This document shows positions 49,017 through 61,800 of a stretch of 64,000 nt of DNA, piece by piece. The notes under the pieces were generated by a model. That model had not been told where the DNA came from. It worked only from the letters and a program-made list of their open reading frames with translations, and did not search any database. This DNA is from Scytalidium lignicola. Lineage: Eukaryota; Ascomycota; Leotiomycetes. Position numbers and translations under genes: made by a program. The DNA is taken from the NCBI GenBank assembly GCA_002812745.2, contig NCSJ02000156.1, positions 1-64,000 on the forward strand, in the 5' to 3' direction. How positions within the stretch are numbered: position 1 is the stretch's first letter; each line of letters opens with the position of its first letter.

Positions 49017-50376
49017 ATTGGAGCAAATTTTCTCCTGCGGCAATAACTGGTGAGCTTGGATAACATAAGTGGTCTTAGGGACTATAAACATATACTTATC
49101 AACCTGGCAAAAGTTAATGGACACTGTGAATCACACTACAGCCATAAGACAGGAAAATGGACCCAGCCAGAATTCGTACAAGATCCTTTCTTGAAGGTTC
49201 ATGGTCTTGCTTCGGGCCTCAACTACGGTATAGACATCACCATTAGAACAAAAACAGAAAATAGAAGTCAGGCTGAACAATTATGCTAGGCCAGCAAGCA
49301 TTTGAAGGGATGAAAGGTATCTAATTCTCTCTCAAGGTTGACTTCAGCAACTTGAAGTTTCTCCTAATACCTTTACAGCCTTCCGCCATCCCAACAACGA
49401 CATCTACATTTTTCGTCCGATTCAACATGGCCTTCGTATGGCCCACTCAGCATGTGTCATCTCCATCCCCCCTCCTCCAATTTCTCTATTCCTTCGCTGT
49501 GTGAGACTTGCTGTCTCTCAAAACGCTGCCTACGTTCCTCCTCATGGCACTCCTAATTCTTTTATGTATATTCGTCCGCTACTCTTTGGCTCAAGTCCAC
49601 AAATAAGCCTTGTGCCACCCGATGAATACACACTTTGCGTATATGTCACACCTGCGCAGTCTTATCACGGCAGCCAACCGTTAGATGCCGTCATTTTGGA
49701 GGAATTCGACCGCGCTGCACCACGAGGCACTGGAGCGGCAAAGGTAGGAGGTAATTACGCTCCAGTAATGCGCTGGAGTGATCGTGCCCGCAGCGAGGGC
49801 TACCATCTCACGCTACATCTTGATAGCAAGACGCATACTGAAATTGACGAGTTCTCCACCTCGGCTTTTCTTGGAATCAAGACGCAAGCAGGGGAACAAC
49901 CAGTTCTTGTTGTTCCAGATAGCGCAGCTATCATTGCGAGTGTAACAAGCCAAAGCTGCCAAGTTTTGGCTGAAGCTTTTGGCTGGAAAGTCGAAAAAAG
50001 GGCTGTATGTCTTCAATCCAACGAATTTATAAAAACAAATACTCGGTCTTGATTTATATGTCTAACTTATTGCCAGATTAAACTCGATGAGCTTTCATCT
50101 TTCTCTGAAGTCATTGCTGCAGGTACTGCAGCAACTCTTGTCCCTGTTCGTTCTATTACATCTAAGTCCACGGAGCAAAAATTCTCTTTCAATTGTAGCG
50201 ATCTGGCTCCCGGACCAATGTGTATGATGTTGTTGGATGCAATCCAGAAGATCCAGCAGGGTGATGCCGTAGATTTCTTTAATTGGTGCGATCCAGTGGA
50301 AGGCAGGAAACCTGCAGCCCTACCTGTGAAATCAGTATTGACGGGCCTAGAGAAGCACGTGAAAATTAGTGTGTGA
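49017..50376 (+). CDS. Branched-chain-type amino acid aminotransferase (class IV, PLP)
   Basis: A fold type IV PLP aminotransferase that moves an amino group between glutamate and a 2-oxo acid. Exons are read as about 49017-49049, 49114-49227, 49290-49316, 49379-50004 and 50077-50376, all with GT...AG borders and in frame. Motifs: V-N-G-H-C-E-S-H-Y-S, L-N-Y-G-Q-Q-A-F-E-G-M-K, I-R-P-L-L-F-G-S-S, and the PLP lysine in G-T-G-A-A-K-V-G-G-N-Y-A-P, followed by H-L-D-S-K-T and E-F-S-T-S. The C-terminus ends F-N-W-C-D-P-V-E-G..., so it is complete at that end. The true start codon is not fixed; a further 5' exon is likely. HC-toxin (TOXF), apicidin and aspercryptin clusters carry the same enzyme type, thought to aminate a fatty 2-oxo acid. 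Confidence 0.88.
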
Positions 50377-51069
50377 TATTTGTGTATAGTTAGTTCTAAA
50401 TGTTTAATTCGTGGCAAAAAGTTACATAATAAAGTTATTACAGTATTAAATTAATATAGGTGTTAATGACTAATACAAGTTAAAGGCTTGCTAATCACAT
50501 CCTCATCTCTACTAAATATTAGATGAAACCAAGTAGAAGGCCAATAGGGTACTTCGGACTAGTTACAAGGGGTGTGCCAGAAAAACCTATTGCTCTTTTA
50601 GACCCTTAATTAATCTCCCAACGGTTAGAAGATCATCTTTTCTTTAATCGGAACAATGAAGATTGCGCTTATTCACTGATACTCTAATGGCTAGCCGGAT
50701 GAAATACGTTTGTAGTGTTGGTTGTCTGCTTAAACCAGTTAATATTGCTATTCTATGGAAGTTGAATATCTTATTGTAACTTCTATTCTATATCGTTATT
50801 GCTGTTATTTATATAATCATCTGCTGATTAGACGCTAGCACTAAGAAAAAGGAAAGAAGTGAAAAAAAAAAAAAAAAACCAAGACAAGAGATACAGGCCA
50901 AAATAGTTTAATCATAACAAAGATATAAATCATGTCGTCATGCTTCCCTCTCCAGGTACCGGCATATCCGTATATCATTGTTGCTGCACGTAACTTGCAA
51001 TATGACTGTCGATCGCACTATTTCTATAATCAGCCTTTGTTACTTTAAAGAAATCTTTTAGGCAAATAT
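50377..51069. other. Convergent 3' intergenic region
   Basis: Spacer between the ends of the aminotransferase and asparagine synthetase. It contains a 16-nt A run near 50862. No coding signal seen. Confidence 0.5.
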
Positions 51070-53156
51070 TTACCGCCCGCTAGGATCTGTTTGATTAGAC
51101 CATGTTGGAACCCACCGATTAACTGTCTCAGCGCAGGAAGGTGGGAAGTGCTCATCAAACATTTTCCTATACCAGTATCTGAAATGTAGAAACAAATATT
51201 AGCATATAATCCACGCACTGGAGATGTAAATTTACATACGCTTCTTTCGTGTCTGGAATATCCTTTCCCCAGTTCGCTGGTGGATTTCTCATATCATCAT
51301 CTGTAACGGCAAGCTCCGCATTGTCTTTAAGAGCATCGATCCAACCATAGCCTACTCCATCGCTGAACTGCTCCTTTTGTCTCCAGAGAATACTCTCTGG
51401 AAGGTATGGCTGTGTGCCATCCTCATCGGAAGTATCGAAAGCCTTACGAAGGATATACTTCTCAATCCGATCTTCGGTGATCAGTTTTTCGAATGGGTCA
51501 ATATTCATCGCAACTTGGAGAAACTGCAGACAAACGATTAGTATATCAATGGTTTAGTATAAAAATGGCGTGCTCACTTGAGTATCTAAGAAAGGCACTC
51601 GTGCCTCAACACCCCAAGCCATCGTTGACTTATTAGCTCGGAGACAATCAGAGAGGTGTAAGTTTTTAACCCGTCGCACAGTTTCCTTTTGAAATTCCTG
51701 CTTATTCGGTGCCCCTTTGAAATAGAGATATCCACCAAAGATCTCATCACTTCCTTCACCACTTAAGACCATTTTAAAACCTAAGGCCTTGATTTTGCGA
51801 CTAAGAAGAAACATAGGTGTGGAGGCACGAATAGTAGTGACATCAAAAGTTTCTAAATGATAAATCACATCAGATAGTGCATTGAGGCCTTCTTCGATAG
51901 TGAATGTTAAGCTGAGATGGTTTGTACCCAGAAACTTCGCAACCTCAAGTGCTGCTTTTGAATCTGGAGCTCCTGGCAGTCCAATTGAAAAGGTGGTAAT
52001 CTGTGGCATTTGTACTAGATTATCCAAAACTGTTCCATTGGTCTTGGGCATTTCCGTGATCGCTGTTCTGGCTGCAGACCAGAGCCTGAATCTTTCACGC
52101 TGGGCAATGGAAGCCACAAGACTTGAATCTAAACCGCCGGAAAGCAGAACTGCGAAAGGTACGTCTGTCATCAGACGCTTTCTTACAGAATTCTCTAGGG
52201 TTGCTCGGAGGAGTCGGTAATCAATAGGATTTGTTGGCATTCGCGAAATCTCTAGCCAGGCCGGGTTGAAATATCTAGTTGTTTCGCCTGTCAGAGAATC
52301 GTAGACATGTCCAGGAGGAAATGTTATGATCCTGTCAGCGATAGGGGAAAGTGCCTTCAACTCAGAAGCGAAGAGGACAGTCCCAGTCAGCTCGCTTGAC
52401 CATCCTTGATAAAAGCTGGTTATACCTATCGGATCGCGAGCGGCGATGGTTCTATTGAGTCTCTTGTCATGTAAAACGAATGAGAACATGCCATCGAGAT
52501 GCTCTGCAACGTTGACACCATACGTCATATACTATAGGCAGTTAGGTCAAAATTGCTGTTACTCTCGACGTTAACATACCAGCGGTATGATCACTTCGCA
52601 ATCAGATGAGGTCTTGAAGGGATACGCCTTTTTAAATTGTTTGCGAATAACTCGATGGTTATAAATTTCTCCGTTGGCAATCAGAGCGATTGAGTTATCG
52701 CTGTTTGTGAGAGGCTGTGCTCCATTTTCTTTAAATATTTTAGAAGTTGACCTATTTTCTGATCGATAGCGGTAACTCACCAACACCAACGATACTTAGC
52801 CGTTCATGAGCCAAGACTGAACACTCAAAGGTTAATATCCGTAGTTTATCTAGTGATGCTTTTAGATAATGTACTAGTATTATTTACTGTTAAATTGCCA
52901 CCTAGAGTCATGTTAGTAATATGTTACCTACAACAGAAGTGACTTACTCCAGTCCGGACCGCGATGACGAATGCTATTATTCTATGTTAACCACATATTT
53001 TCATAATAAATGTGCTGATTTCCTACCATTTTGCAAGTCGCAGTGCGCTTGGCTTGAAGGCTTGGACGTCGGGATGACTAGAAATATCATGTCAAGGTTG
53101 AACACTGAAGCAGTAGGGAAGGGCTTTTACTTGTGACACGCAAAGATTCCGCACAT
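51070..53156 (-). CDS. Glutamine-hydrolysing asparagine synthetase
   Basis: A cytosolic enzyme converting aspartate, ATP and glutamine to asparagine. The start is the ATG at 53156, giving M-C-G-I-F-A-C-H with the nucleophilic Cys2 of the glutaminase domain. The 5' part is split into small exons (53131-53156, 53027-53077, 52948-52973, a 14-nt exon 52888-52901, 52781-52823, 52580-52728) that join in frame to give [15 protein letters not shown] and N-G-E-I-Y-N-H. The synthetase domain has the PP-loop S-G-G-L-D-S-S-L-V and [10 protein letters not shown]. The C-terminus ends [15 protein letters not shown] before a TAA at 51070-51072. All catalytic features seem present. It may be the housekeeping enzyme or a cluster gene supplying Asn or amidating an intermediate. 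Confidence 0.9.
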
Positions 53157-53319
53157 TTTTGCTGATTGAAAGCTGTGATTTCGCGCTTGACCCTCTGCTG
53201 TAAACACAGATATTTATTTCATTACTACTTCGTCTACTATCTCTCCATGTAGTAATACTAGGTCCCACCCACCCGCTTTACGGTTGCCGATGGATCTAGA
53301 TACACGTATGCCGTAAGCG
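53157..53319. promoter_or_regulatory. Presumed promoter of asparagine synthetase
   Basis: The immediate 5' flank of the gene, ending at the small inverted-repeat element. I see no clear TATA box or TCGGAG motif. Confidence 0.3.
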
Positions 53320-53615
53320 TAATGTAGTTAACGTAAGTCCTAGTCCATCAGTTATCCCAGCTTACCAGTTTTCCTTCCCTACCAATCATTAATTCTAACA
53401 CAATTCCTTTCAATTAACTAATTGATTATTATAAAAATTTTCGTATAGATATTTCAATCAGATTATTGCATTTTTTTAATTAAAAAAAAAAAGAAACCAT
53501 TNAAAAAAAATTGTTTAACAGGAAATTGTATAACACCTGCAAAAATACTATTTCCAATGGTAACTAGTACTGGGGTAACCTGTCATCTGGGAATTACATT
53601 ACAGTAATCCTACAG
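53320..53615. mobile_element. Small inverted-repeat element with 8-bp target duplication
   Basis: CGTAAGCG flanks both sides (53312-53319 and 53616-53623). The ends are imperfect inverted repeats over about 40 bp; the left reads AGTTAACGTAAGTCCTAG and the right, inverted, reads GTAATGTAATTCCCAG. The 296-bp core is AT-rich and non-coding. The 8-bp duplication would suit a hAT-type MITE. The left end resembles the sequence at about 23665-23685. Confidence 0.5.
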
Positions 53616-53623
53616 CGTAAGCG

Positions 53624-54014
53624 CACATTAGCTTTATCTAAAGGTCTCACCCGAAGCCTTTTCTTACGTGTATAAACATGGCTTATATTTCTAAGTAAGC
53701 TGCCTTTATCTTTGGTGTTCAAACATTTGATCCTCATCAGCTAGTTTATGAGACCGTAGTCCTTAAATTCATAGATATCATACATACTCAGGTTGCCTCC
53801 ATACAGAATAACGATAAAATCCCTTGAGCTTCATTAATACGTCGACCTTGGATATATAAAAACTTAATAGATAATAGATTTTGTAGCGATTNAAAAAGAT
53901 CTTGAACTTCATAGAATATTGAAACAAACATGAATAATGAAGTTTGATAAATGGTAGAGGCATCCGTTTAATCTTAACCAGATTCAGGTTGTTTATTATA
54001 ATAAGAGAAACATA
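53624..54014. other. Spacer between two mobile elements
   Basis: GC-moderate sequence with no supported gene; a short frame on the minus strand is interrupted by an ambiguous base at 53892. Confidence 0.4.
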
Positions 54015-55399
54015 TAGTGGGTGGACACAAGTCTAAGCGAATGCGATTCTTTGGCNTTTTTTATGCATGCAACCACCACACTTCATATTGCAATTAACAA
54101 ATCAATTCAAAACCAATTAGAAAACAGATTTTTGATTTGGAATCAGCACTAGCTAAAGATCATATAGCTATACAACTAGCTATTACAACCCTTGTTTAAT
54201 ATTTTGTATACCATCCTTCAGCTGCAATAACTGCATCTACTTTCTTTGGTATCTTATCCATTAGACTATTCAATAATTCCACATCCAAAGCTTCCCATGC
54301 TTCTTTTGTGGCCCTAATTAATAATTTTTTAATCGTTTCATTATCCTTCAAATATTCAAGCTTAGGATATAACTCAATAATCTTTTGTTTGAGTAATTTC
54401 TAGACGTTTTCAATGGGATTCATATCTGGAGAATAAGGTGGCCAATCTTCCACTGTTATAGCCATTTCCTCAAACCAGTCACGAATAATATGAGCTGTAT
54501 GAATAGGTGCGTTATCTTGCATGAATATAGAATCACTATCAAGGACTGTAGGCAGGTATTGCTCGAATATTTCAAGATATCGCCGAGCAATCACTTCTCC
54601 ATGTTCTGAATCAGGGTCTCCTCGCATAACCACAAGATCTGTACGACAATTATGACCAAAACAGCCCCAAAACATAATTGTTTGACCTCTTGAAGGTTTG
54701 CCTTGAACTGCTTATGATTGTAAGGTTTCACCTGTTGTTTTGGTTGAGTAATTGTAAGTCAAATAAAGGTAGTTAAACTGACCTCGTTTCCTATAAACAA
54801 AATCCCATTTGCCTCCCTTTCTACGCTCAATTGAACACTCATCTGACCATATCCAACGTCTCCAAAAGGCTACACTTTGACTATTGTTTCTAAAGGCCCA
54901 AATTAATTGTTTACCTGCTAATTTATCATTCAAAAGTGGCCGTTTTGAGCATCTCCATTTTTGTATACTAGATTTCTTCAAAAAGCGATATATAGTCTTT
55001 TTGGAGACAGGTATAGGCAATTCACGAGCTAATTGAGCTGCAGTAATTTTGGGTTTGGCTTGTATGAGCCTGAAAATTGATCTTTGATCGCGTAAGCTCA
55101 ATAAAGAAGGTGTTCTAGCACGTGGTTTGGAGATGTAAGAAACTTGGTGGGAAGCGTTGTTGAGAACTGAACGTATAGTTGAGTTACTATAGCCTTCATT
55201 CTGTGTAATTTCGGATATTTTAACTCCATTATCGCGTGCCCCAACAATTCGAGACCTTGAATTTGGGGACAGCTCAGCTAAGGGAGGTCTAGAGGTTCCT
55301 GGAGTCCGTGGCATTGATTTGTATGGAAGGTGTGGTGGGGGAGGATGGCGCGGATTCACGCGTTTTCGCGTTTTCGCTTAGACTTGTGTCCACATACTG
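54015..55399 (-). mobile_element. Tc1/mariner-type transposon, nearly intact
   Basis: Inverted termini sharing GTGGACACAAGTCTAAGCGAA sit directly inside a TA on each side (54013-54014 and 55400-55401). The left outer end reads TAGTGGG and the right, inverted, CAGTATG. The 1385-bp element carries one transposase reading frame. It lies 410 bp downstream of the NRPS stop and shows far less RIP than the copies in the AT-rich half, so it is probably a young insertion. Confidence 0.9.
54196..55314 (-). pseudogene. DD34E transposase with two premature stops
   Basis: The minus-strand frame from the ATG at 55314 to the TAA at 54196-54198 has 373 codons, normal for Tc1/mariner transposases. It has an N-terminal helix-turn-helix pair, then W-S-D-E-C-S, M-Q-D-N-A-P-I-H and S-P-D-M-N-P-I-E; there are exactly 34 residues between the second Asp and the Glu. 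Two stop codons break it: TAA at 54712-54714 and TAG at 54400-54402, where the family has a Trp after P-I-E-N-V. The TAG and probably the TAA can be single RIP-type transitions. The rest remains in one frame. Confidence 0.88.
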
Positions 55400-55401
55400 T
55401 A

Positions 55402-55809
55402 ACGAGAGGCTGTGAGTGAAAACGTACGATTCTGCATTTAATAGGATTGAACGTAAACTGAAGCCATTACAATTCACATAATCAACCAATCTTTACCTTA
55501 TTTAGTGATTTTGTTTTTTATCTAATTTAATAATTCCTCATTCATGATAATGTTAGAATATAATATTATGTATCATGACAACACATCCACTTATCACTCT
55601 CACAGTGCATCCGAGATGATTGAAATACGATTAATTATAAGACAAAGGTGATGTTTATTTCAGCTATTTATACAATTGAAGTTTGAAAATCATATTTTTC
55701 TGGTGGAACAAAAGAAAATTCCTAATATTGGAAAGAGACGAACAACGACAATTAAGTAAACTAGAGCTAACAATTCCACCTCAGCTCTACTATTAAACTG
55801 CCATTCATA
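55402..55809. other. 3' flank of the NRPS gene
   Basis: Non-coding, moderately AT-rich sequence after the NRPS stop; no further domain is encoded here in any frame that continues the NRPS. Confidence 0.5.
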
Positions 55810-58800
55810 TTAAGCACCCACAGCAAGAGGCTTCTCCCCTGTACTAGATCTCACATTAGCTCTTGATTCTTCTACAATGCTCTTTCTTCTAATCCGCACT
55901 AATTGCTCAGAGGCACTCGCAATTGTTCTCTCAAACTCTCCAATCCAAAGTTTAATCTTGTCTTGATGCTTCATGCGCGTATTGTAAGCAAAACAAAAGT
56001 TTAAGCAATCATTTTCCAATGTCACAGTGATGTGGAGTAGTGACCACCGTTTCACATTGTGCCCACTAGCCCCAAAGCCACCATCAAATCCATTGTGTAG
56101 TTCAAGGCGGGTGCCACTTCTGGTAACTTGCTGGTACGCACCGAGGTAATTGATCATCATCTCCATTGGTACATGATCCTTGAACGCATCCTTGCAATTT
56201 GGAGCTAGGTATCGCGATGCGAAATATGGTGCGCCATTTCTAGGAATTGCTCTACGAGTTTCCGTGGTTCGCACGAGTGTATCGATGATGCCATCACCGT
56301 CCTTGACAGGTACATATACCGGGCACAAAGTGGTGAACCATCCGACAGTTCTAGATGCGTCAATTGCCGGATCCCATGAGTCTCGGCCATGACTGAAGTT
56401 GAAGATTGTTGGCGTTTTGCGATCCTGAAAGACTGCATGGAAAGAGTGGAGTAGTGTTGAAATGAAAATATCTATAGGTTCGGTTTTGAGAGCTGTATTG
56501 AAGCTACCAATGAGTAGCGCCGTTAAATTAGAATTGACACTGACCACTTGTTCAACGGTATCCTGAAGTGTGTTGGTGCGGTCTTTCATATTCCAGTATT
56601 CAAAATTTGCAGGTGCNAAAGTCAACCGGTAGGATGGAAGAGGGCTCAGAATTCTGGACGTGCTCCTTTTGGAGGCGGCACCAAGTCTGGAACGACAGAG
56701 GCTTTGCTGTTGACAGAATACCAAGGTCGAGATATTCTTCTAGATCCTGTAGGACAACGCTCCATGAAACAATGTCGATAACAAGGTGGTGAGCGACCAC
56801 GAAGACGAATTGCTGTTTTGGGTTGATGTTCACAAGATCAACAGCCAAGAGTGGTCCGCTCTCGATATCAAGACTTGTTCGGCTAATCTCGAGAGATGTC
56901 TTGACAGATTCTAGACTCACTGCTTCATGTACTGTGTATCGATATGATCCTGAAATATCTCTAGTGATCGACTGAATCCAATTTCCCTTTTCATCTCTGC
57001 TAAAACGAGAGCGTAACATGGAATGATGACTGATAACTGCTTCGAATGCCCGTGCTAGGTCTCCCTCAGAAGTTTCTTTTGTTAGACGCAAGCAGAAACT
57101 GAAATTATAGTTCTTATTGGTGCTCCGAGAAAGCTCATCGTCCCCTAATGCGTAGTCGGCATAGAACTGCTGAATGGGCGACAGGCTGAAGGGTACATCT
57201 ACTTCCTCCTCTGGAAGTTCAGAAGATGTAGCAGTAGGCCTAGCACTCATCGCTAGCTGTGAGATGGTTGAACAACGAAGAATATCTTGAGTCGACACGT
57301 CGATCTGATTAGCTTGGCAACGACTGGCCACCTGCATTGCAGAGATAGAATCACCACCTAGGGTAAGGAATGCTCGTCTGAGTCCGACCTCACTGAGTGG
57401 AAGATGAAGGACTGAACTCCATATCTGTTGAATTTTCCTTTCCATTTCCGTCGATGGTGCCTCAGTCGTCCTTGTCTTTCCAAAGTTGGAGATTCGCTCA
57501 TATGTCGACTGATCCATGTCTTGCAACCATGAACCAATCTTCTTGCGGTTTATTTTCCCTGATGTCAGCAGAGGAATATCCATCACGACAACCCAAAAGG
57601 TGGGAAGCATATAGGATGGTAGCTGTTGAGATAGGGAGTCGGCTATTTCTGAGATTCTTAAGTCGATTATCTCGGAATGTGTCTCGGATACAATTTCTAG
57701 CTCAGAGTTGGGTACCACTGAGATGTCTTGCAAGGACAACACAGCTGTCAATCGCTCTTTACAAAGCCCAGAGGACGGTAGTAATACAGCACAGTGTCGC
57801 ACACGTGCCTCAATAGCGAGATGATGCTCGATCTCGCCCAATTCTACACGTTGACCGCGTACTTTAACTTGCGTATCTTTTCGGCCAACAAAGTTGACCG
57901 TTCCATCGGTATTATATCGTACCAGATCTCCTGTTTTGTAGAATCTCCTTGGAAGATCTGAGTTAAAGTCCCGCGACCATTCAGGGTCCTCGATGAATAC
58001 CGCTGCTGTCTTTTCGGGCTCTTTGAGATACCCGCGTGCTACGATAGGTCCTTCCACTAAAAGTTCCCCAGTAGCGCCAATTGGAACAAGGCGATTGTGG
58101 TCATTTGCATCCACAACCCAAGTAACTCCACCGATAGCATGGCCGATGTTAGCTGGGTCATCAGTAGGCTTCACATTGGAATTACAGGTTGCCGCGACAG
58201 AAGTTTCGCTCGGTCCGTACCCATTCACCAACTGTAGATGCTCCGACCAAGTCTCTACATCAAGTTTAGAGAGAGCTTCACCTCCAAGAACCATAGTCTT
58301 GATGCTAGGAACCTGTTGTGGTGTGATCAGTTTTACCACCGAAGGTGTGAGGAAAACCCATGAAATTTGCATATCTCTGATCACTTTTGCGATTCCCTGG
58401 TCCCTTGCTTCTGCACTCGGGATGCAAATGCAGGCTCCGTGTAATAAGCCGGTCACTATCTCTAATATACTAACATCGAAAGTATACGATGCAAACTGAA
58501 GAATGCGGGAGTTCGGAGTACAACGAGACTCTCTCGCCTGGTGTACGGCTCCGCTCAGCATCGAAACATGCTCGACAACGCAACCTTTTGGTTTTCCCGT
58601 GCTACCTGATGTGAATATCACGTATAGAACGTTTTCTGGCCGGACGTTGGAATGTCGTGGGTTTTTGACTGGTGTAAGATCGTCAATAGTCTCACGGGTG
58701 ATGGTCATGGTCGCCATGCGATCTTCCCAAAGCGAAGCATTCTTTTGCGATGTGAGAACTAGGGTTGCCTCCACTTGGCCAGTAATTTCTTCGAGTCGAG

Positions 58801-61800
58801 ATATGGGATAGGATGGGTCCAAGAATACAAATCCACCACCGGCCTTGACCACTGCTAGCATACTCACGATAGCCCAAGCTGATTTTTCAAAGCAGAGGGG
58901 GACGATGATCTCTGGACCAATTCCAATGTCCATTAGATGCTGGGCCAGCCGCTCCGAGAGAGTGTCCAGCTCTTTATATGTAAGTTTTCCATCCCAAGAA
59001 TCTATAGCCATTGAGTTTGGTTGCATCTGGGTGCGACGACTAAAGACATGCTGCACGCAGTCATTGATTTTGTCTGGATAATCCCTGTTCCACCTTCGGA
59101 TCTCATTTTTGTCATAGGAACCCATTAAATCCATGCGATCAACAGAAACAGAAGTATCAAACTCAAGTCTTATCATCTGTTGAATGATGTGTTCAAACCG
59201 ATGAACAATTCTCCACGCTTGCTCTTTTGGAACCAAAGCGGTATCAAACCCCGCGGTCATGCTGATATTGCTAGCATCCAAGGTACACTCCATGACTAAA
59301 GCAAAACTAAGAAAATCAAGTGCTGGGGTCTTTACTTCGTCAAGACCCAGTTCTTCAATTCCACCAGTCTTGGTGCCAGGTTGTATGACCAGCAAGTTAT
59401 GAAAGCTGCAAGCTTCATTACACTCTGTACTAAGCTTCTTAATGTGCTGCAGGCCGGCGTGCTCAAATGGAATCATTTCAGTTGCCTCGTTTTGAATATC
59501 TAAGAGGAATTGAGCGACGGGCTTTGTTTTATCCAACCTTATTCTCACTGGAACTGTAGCTATTGTCGGTCCAGCAATCTCCATGATGCCTGGTACGGGA
59601 ACGTTTCGACCCGATTGAGTAACTCCAAACACAACATCTGCAGAATCCGAATACTGACCGATTACCATTCCCCATGCTGCTCGAATGATGGTAGCCGTTG
59701 TAATACCGCTGTGCCCCTTGCGAGATATAGCGAAAGTATAATCCAAAGAGTCCTTTATATGTGGACGATAATCTAGAGAGGGAAATTGAGGGTATTTCGC
59801 TACAGTTGAATTTGCAAGGTAGGTTCGCCAAAAGCGGTCTGAATCGCTTGAATTGATATCTCCAAGATGTTTGATGAATCTGGTGAACGGGGGAGACACT
59901 TCCAATTGGCCACCTAGATAAGCAAGCTTAACCTTTTGAAGAATCATTGAACGAGTCCACCCATCGTAGATGGAATGATGTGCAGTCCAGACAAAAAAGT
60001 AGTTGGTATCTTTCCCAACGATGGCAAATCGAGTAAGTGGGGTTCCATATTTAACAGGTATTTGTTTGTCCTCATTGATATAAGTCTCCAGGTTTTCAGC
60101 GAGTTTCCAGTTGATATTCTCCTCAAGAATCACCTGGAATGATCCAAGAGCTTCTGATAAGTGAAGTCTCGTTCGCAAGATTGTGGCGTTTTGAAATACG
60201 TCCTCCCAAGCTGCTTGAAAACGTCCGAGATCCATCCCGTTGGGCAGTTTGAATATTTCCCGCGAAACATACGTCGATGGCTTCTGCATTGTTAATGCCA
60301 TAAGACCCTCTGAGTAACCTCCATATTAGCATCGATAATTTAAAGTATATATCAGGAGAAACAAACCTTGAAGTGGGGTACAAGGATAGATATCCTGTAC
60401 AGAATCAGGCTTAATGTTCCAGTCTGAAATCTCTTGGATTATAATCCTGGAGATTCTTGAGTTTTTGAGTAAAGTGAATGGCTTTGCATCAGAAATGACA
60501 GCCTTTTCCACAGGCCTCGCGATCAGAGCCATTTTTGATAAGACAGGGGCATGGAAAATATCGGCGACATCTAGGTGAATCTTCGCATGGCGAGCTGAAG
60601 CAGCCAGACGGATTGCTGAAACAGAGTCTCCACCAAGGCGGAAAAAGCTATCATCCACTCCAATCACCTCAGATTTGATATTCAGGACCTTACACCAAAG
60701 CATTTGTAATTTCTGTTCCAAGTCAGTCGTAGGAGGACATTTGGTTGTCTGGATAAGCGAATAGAAAGCCAGCTCCTCTTCGTTCATGACCTGCACCATT
60801 GCACGCAAAGCTTTTCGATCCATTTTCCCGGAACTATTCGTTATAAGCTGAGCTCCTGGAAAGTACAAGGAAGGTATCATGTAGGATGGGAGAGATTCAG
60901 TCAGTAACTGCTCTAGCTTCATGATTAAACTCTTTAACTCATCTGGCATTTTCGATCCGTCCATGCTTATTGTATGCAAAGGATGAGTTGTAGGAAAGTT
61001 GAAGAAAGCAGCTAAGACCTGCCTCTCATTTTGCTGTGGTAAATTGATGATCTCCACGGCAGACTTTGTGCCTTCAGGTAAGTGCTGTTTGAGGTGATGT
61101 TCAACTTCGCCAAGCTCCAGTCTCTGGCCATGCAGCTTAACTTGGGAATCCTTCCGACCAACGAAGTTCATTGTGCCATCCGGATTGTATCGTACCAAGT
61201 CTCCAGTCTTGTATAATCGCCTTCGGCTAGGCTCTCCATGATTATCAAGAAATGTCCTTGGCAACCATGCGGGATTCTCAATAAACGATGCGGAAGTTTT
61301 TATGGGATCATTTAAGTAACCTCGAGCAAGAGTTGGTCCTTGAATCAAGAGCTCTCCTATTGCACCAAGTGGAGCTAGCTTGTTGCTATCATGGATGTCG
61401 ACTATCCAAAGGATAGCACCTTCTAGAGCATGACCGAAGTTTTGGGGCTCGCACTCGATTCCAGAAAGCTCTCCAACGGCGCAACAAACAGAGCACTCCG
61501 CAGGACCGTATGAGTTCAATAATCGAACAGAATCAACCCAGGTGTCAATATTTTCTCTCACGATAGCCTCACCACCAAGAGTGAGTGTTCTCAGTCCCGG
61601 AACTTCTTCTGGAGTGAGTAGTTTTGCCACTGTCGGTGTCAAGAACGTCCAATTAACATTCATTCTGTTAATTGCGCCAGCAAGGTTGTTCAACTTTTCC
61701 GTCTCCGAGGGTACGCAAACGCAACCTCCCCTCAACAAAGTAGTAAATATATCCTGAATACTAACATCAAAAGTATATGCTGCAAACTGCAAAACCCGCG

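Noticed and set aside
48844..49026. Minus-strand frame with P-D-I-L-I-V-S-G-G resembling a DJ-1/PfpI strand
   Set aside because: It is short, has no ATG-supported gene around it and overlaps the aminotransferase 5' end in antisense; probably chance.
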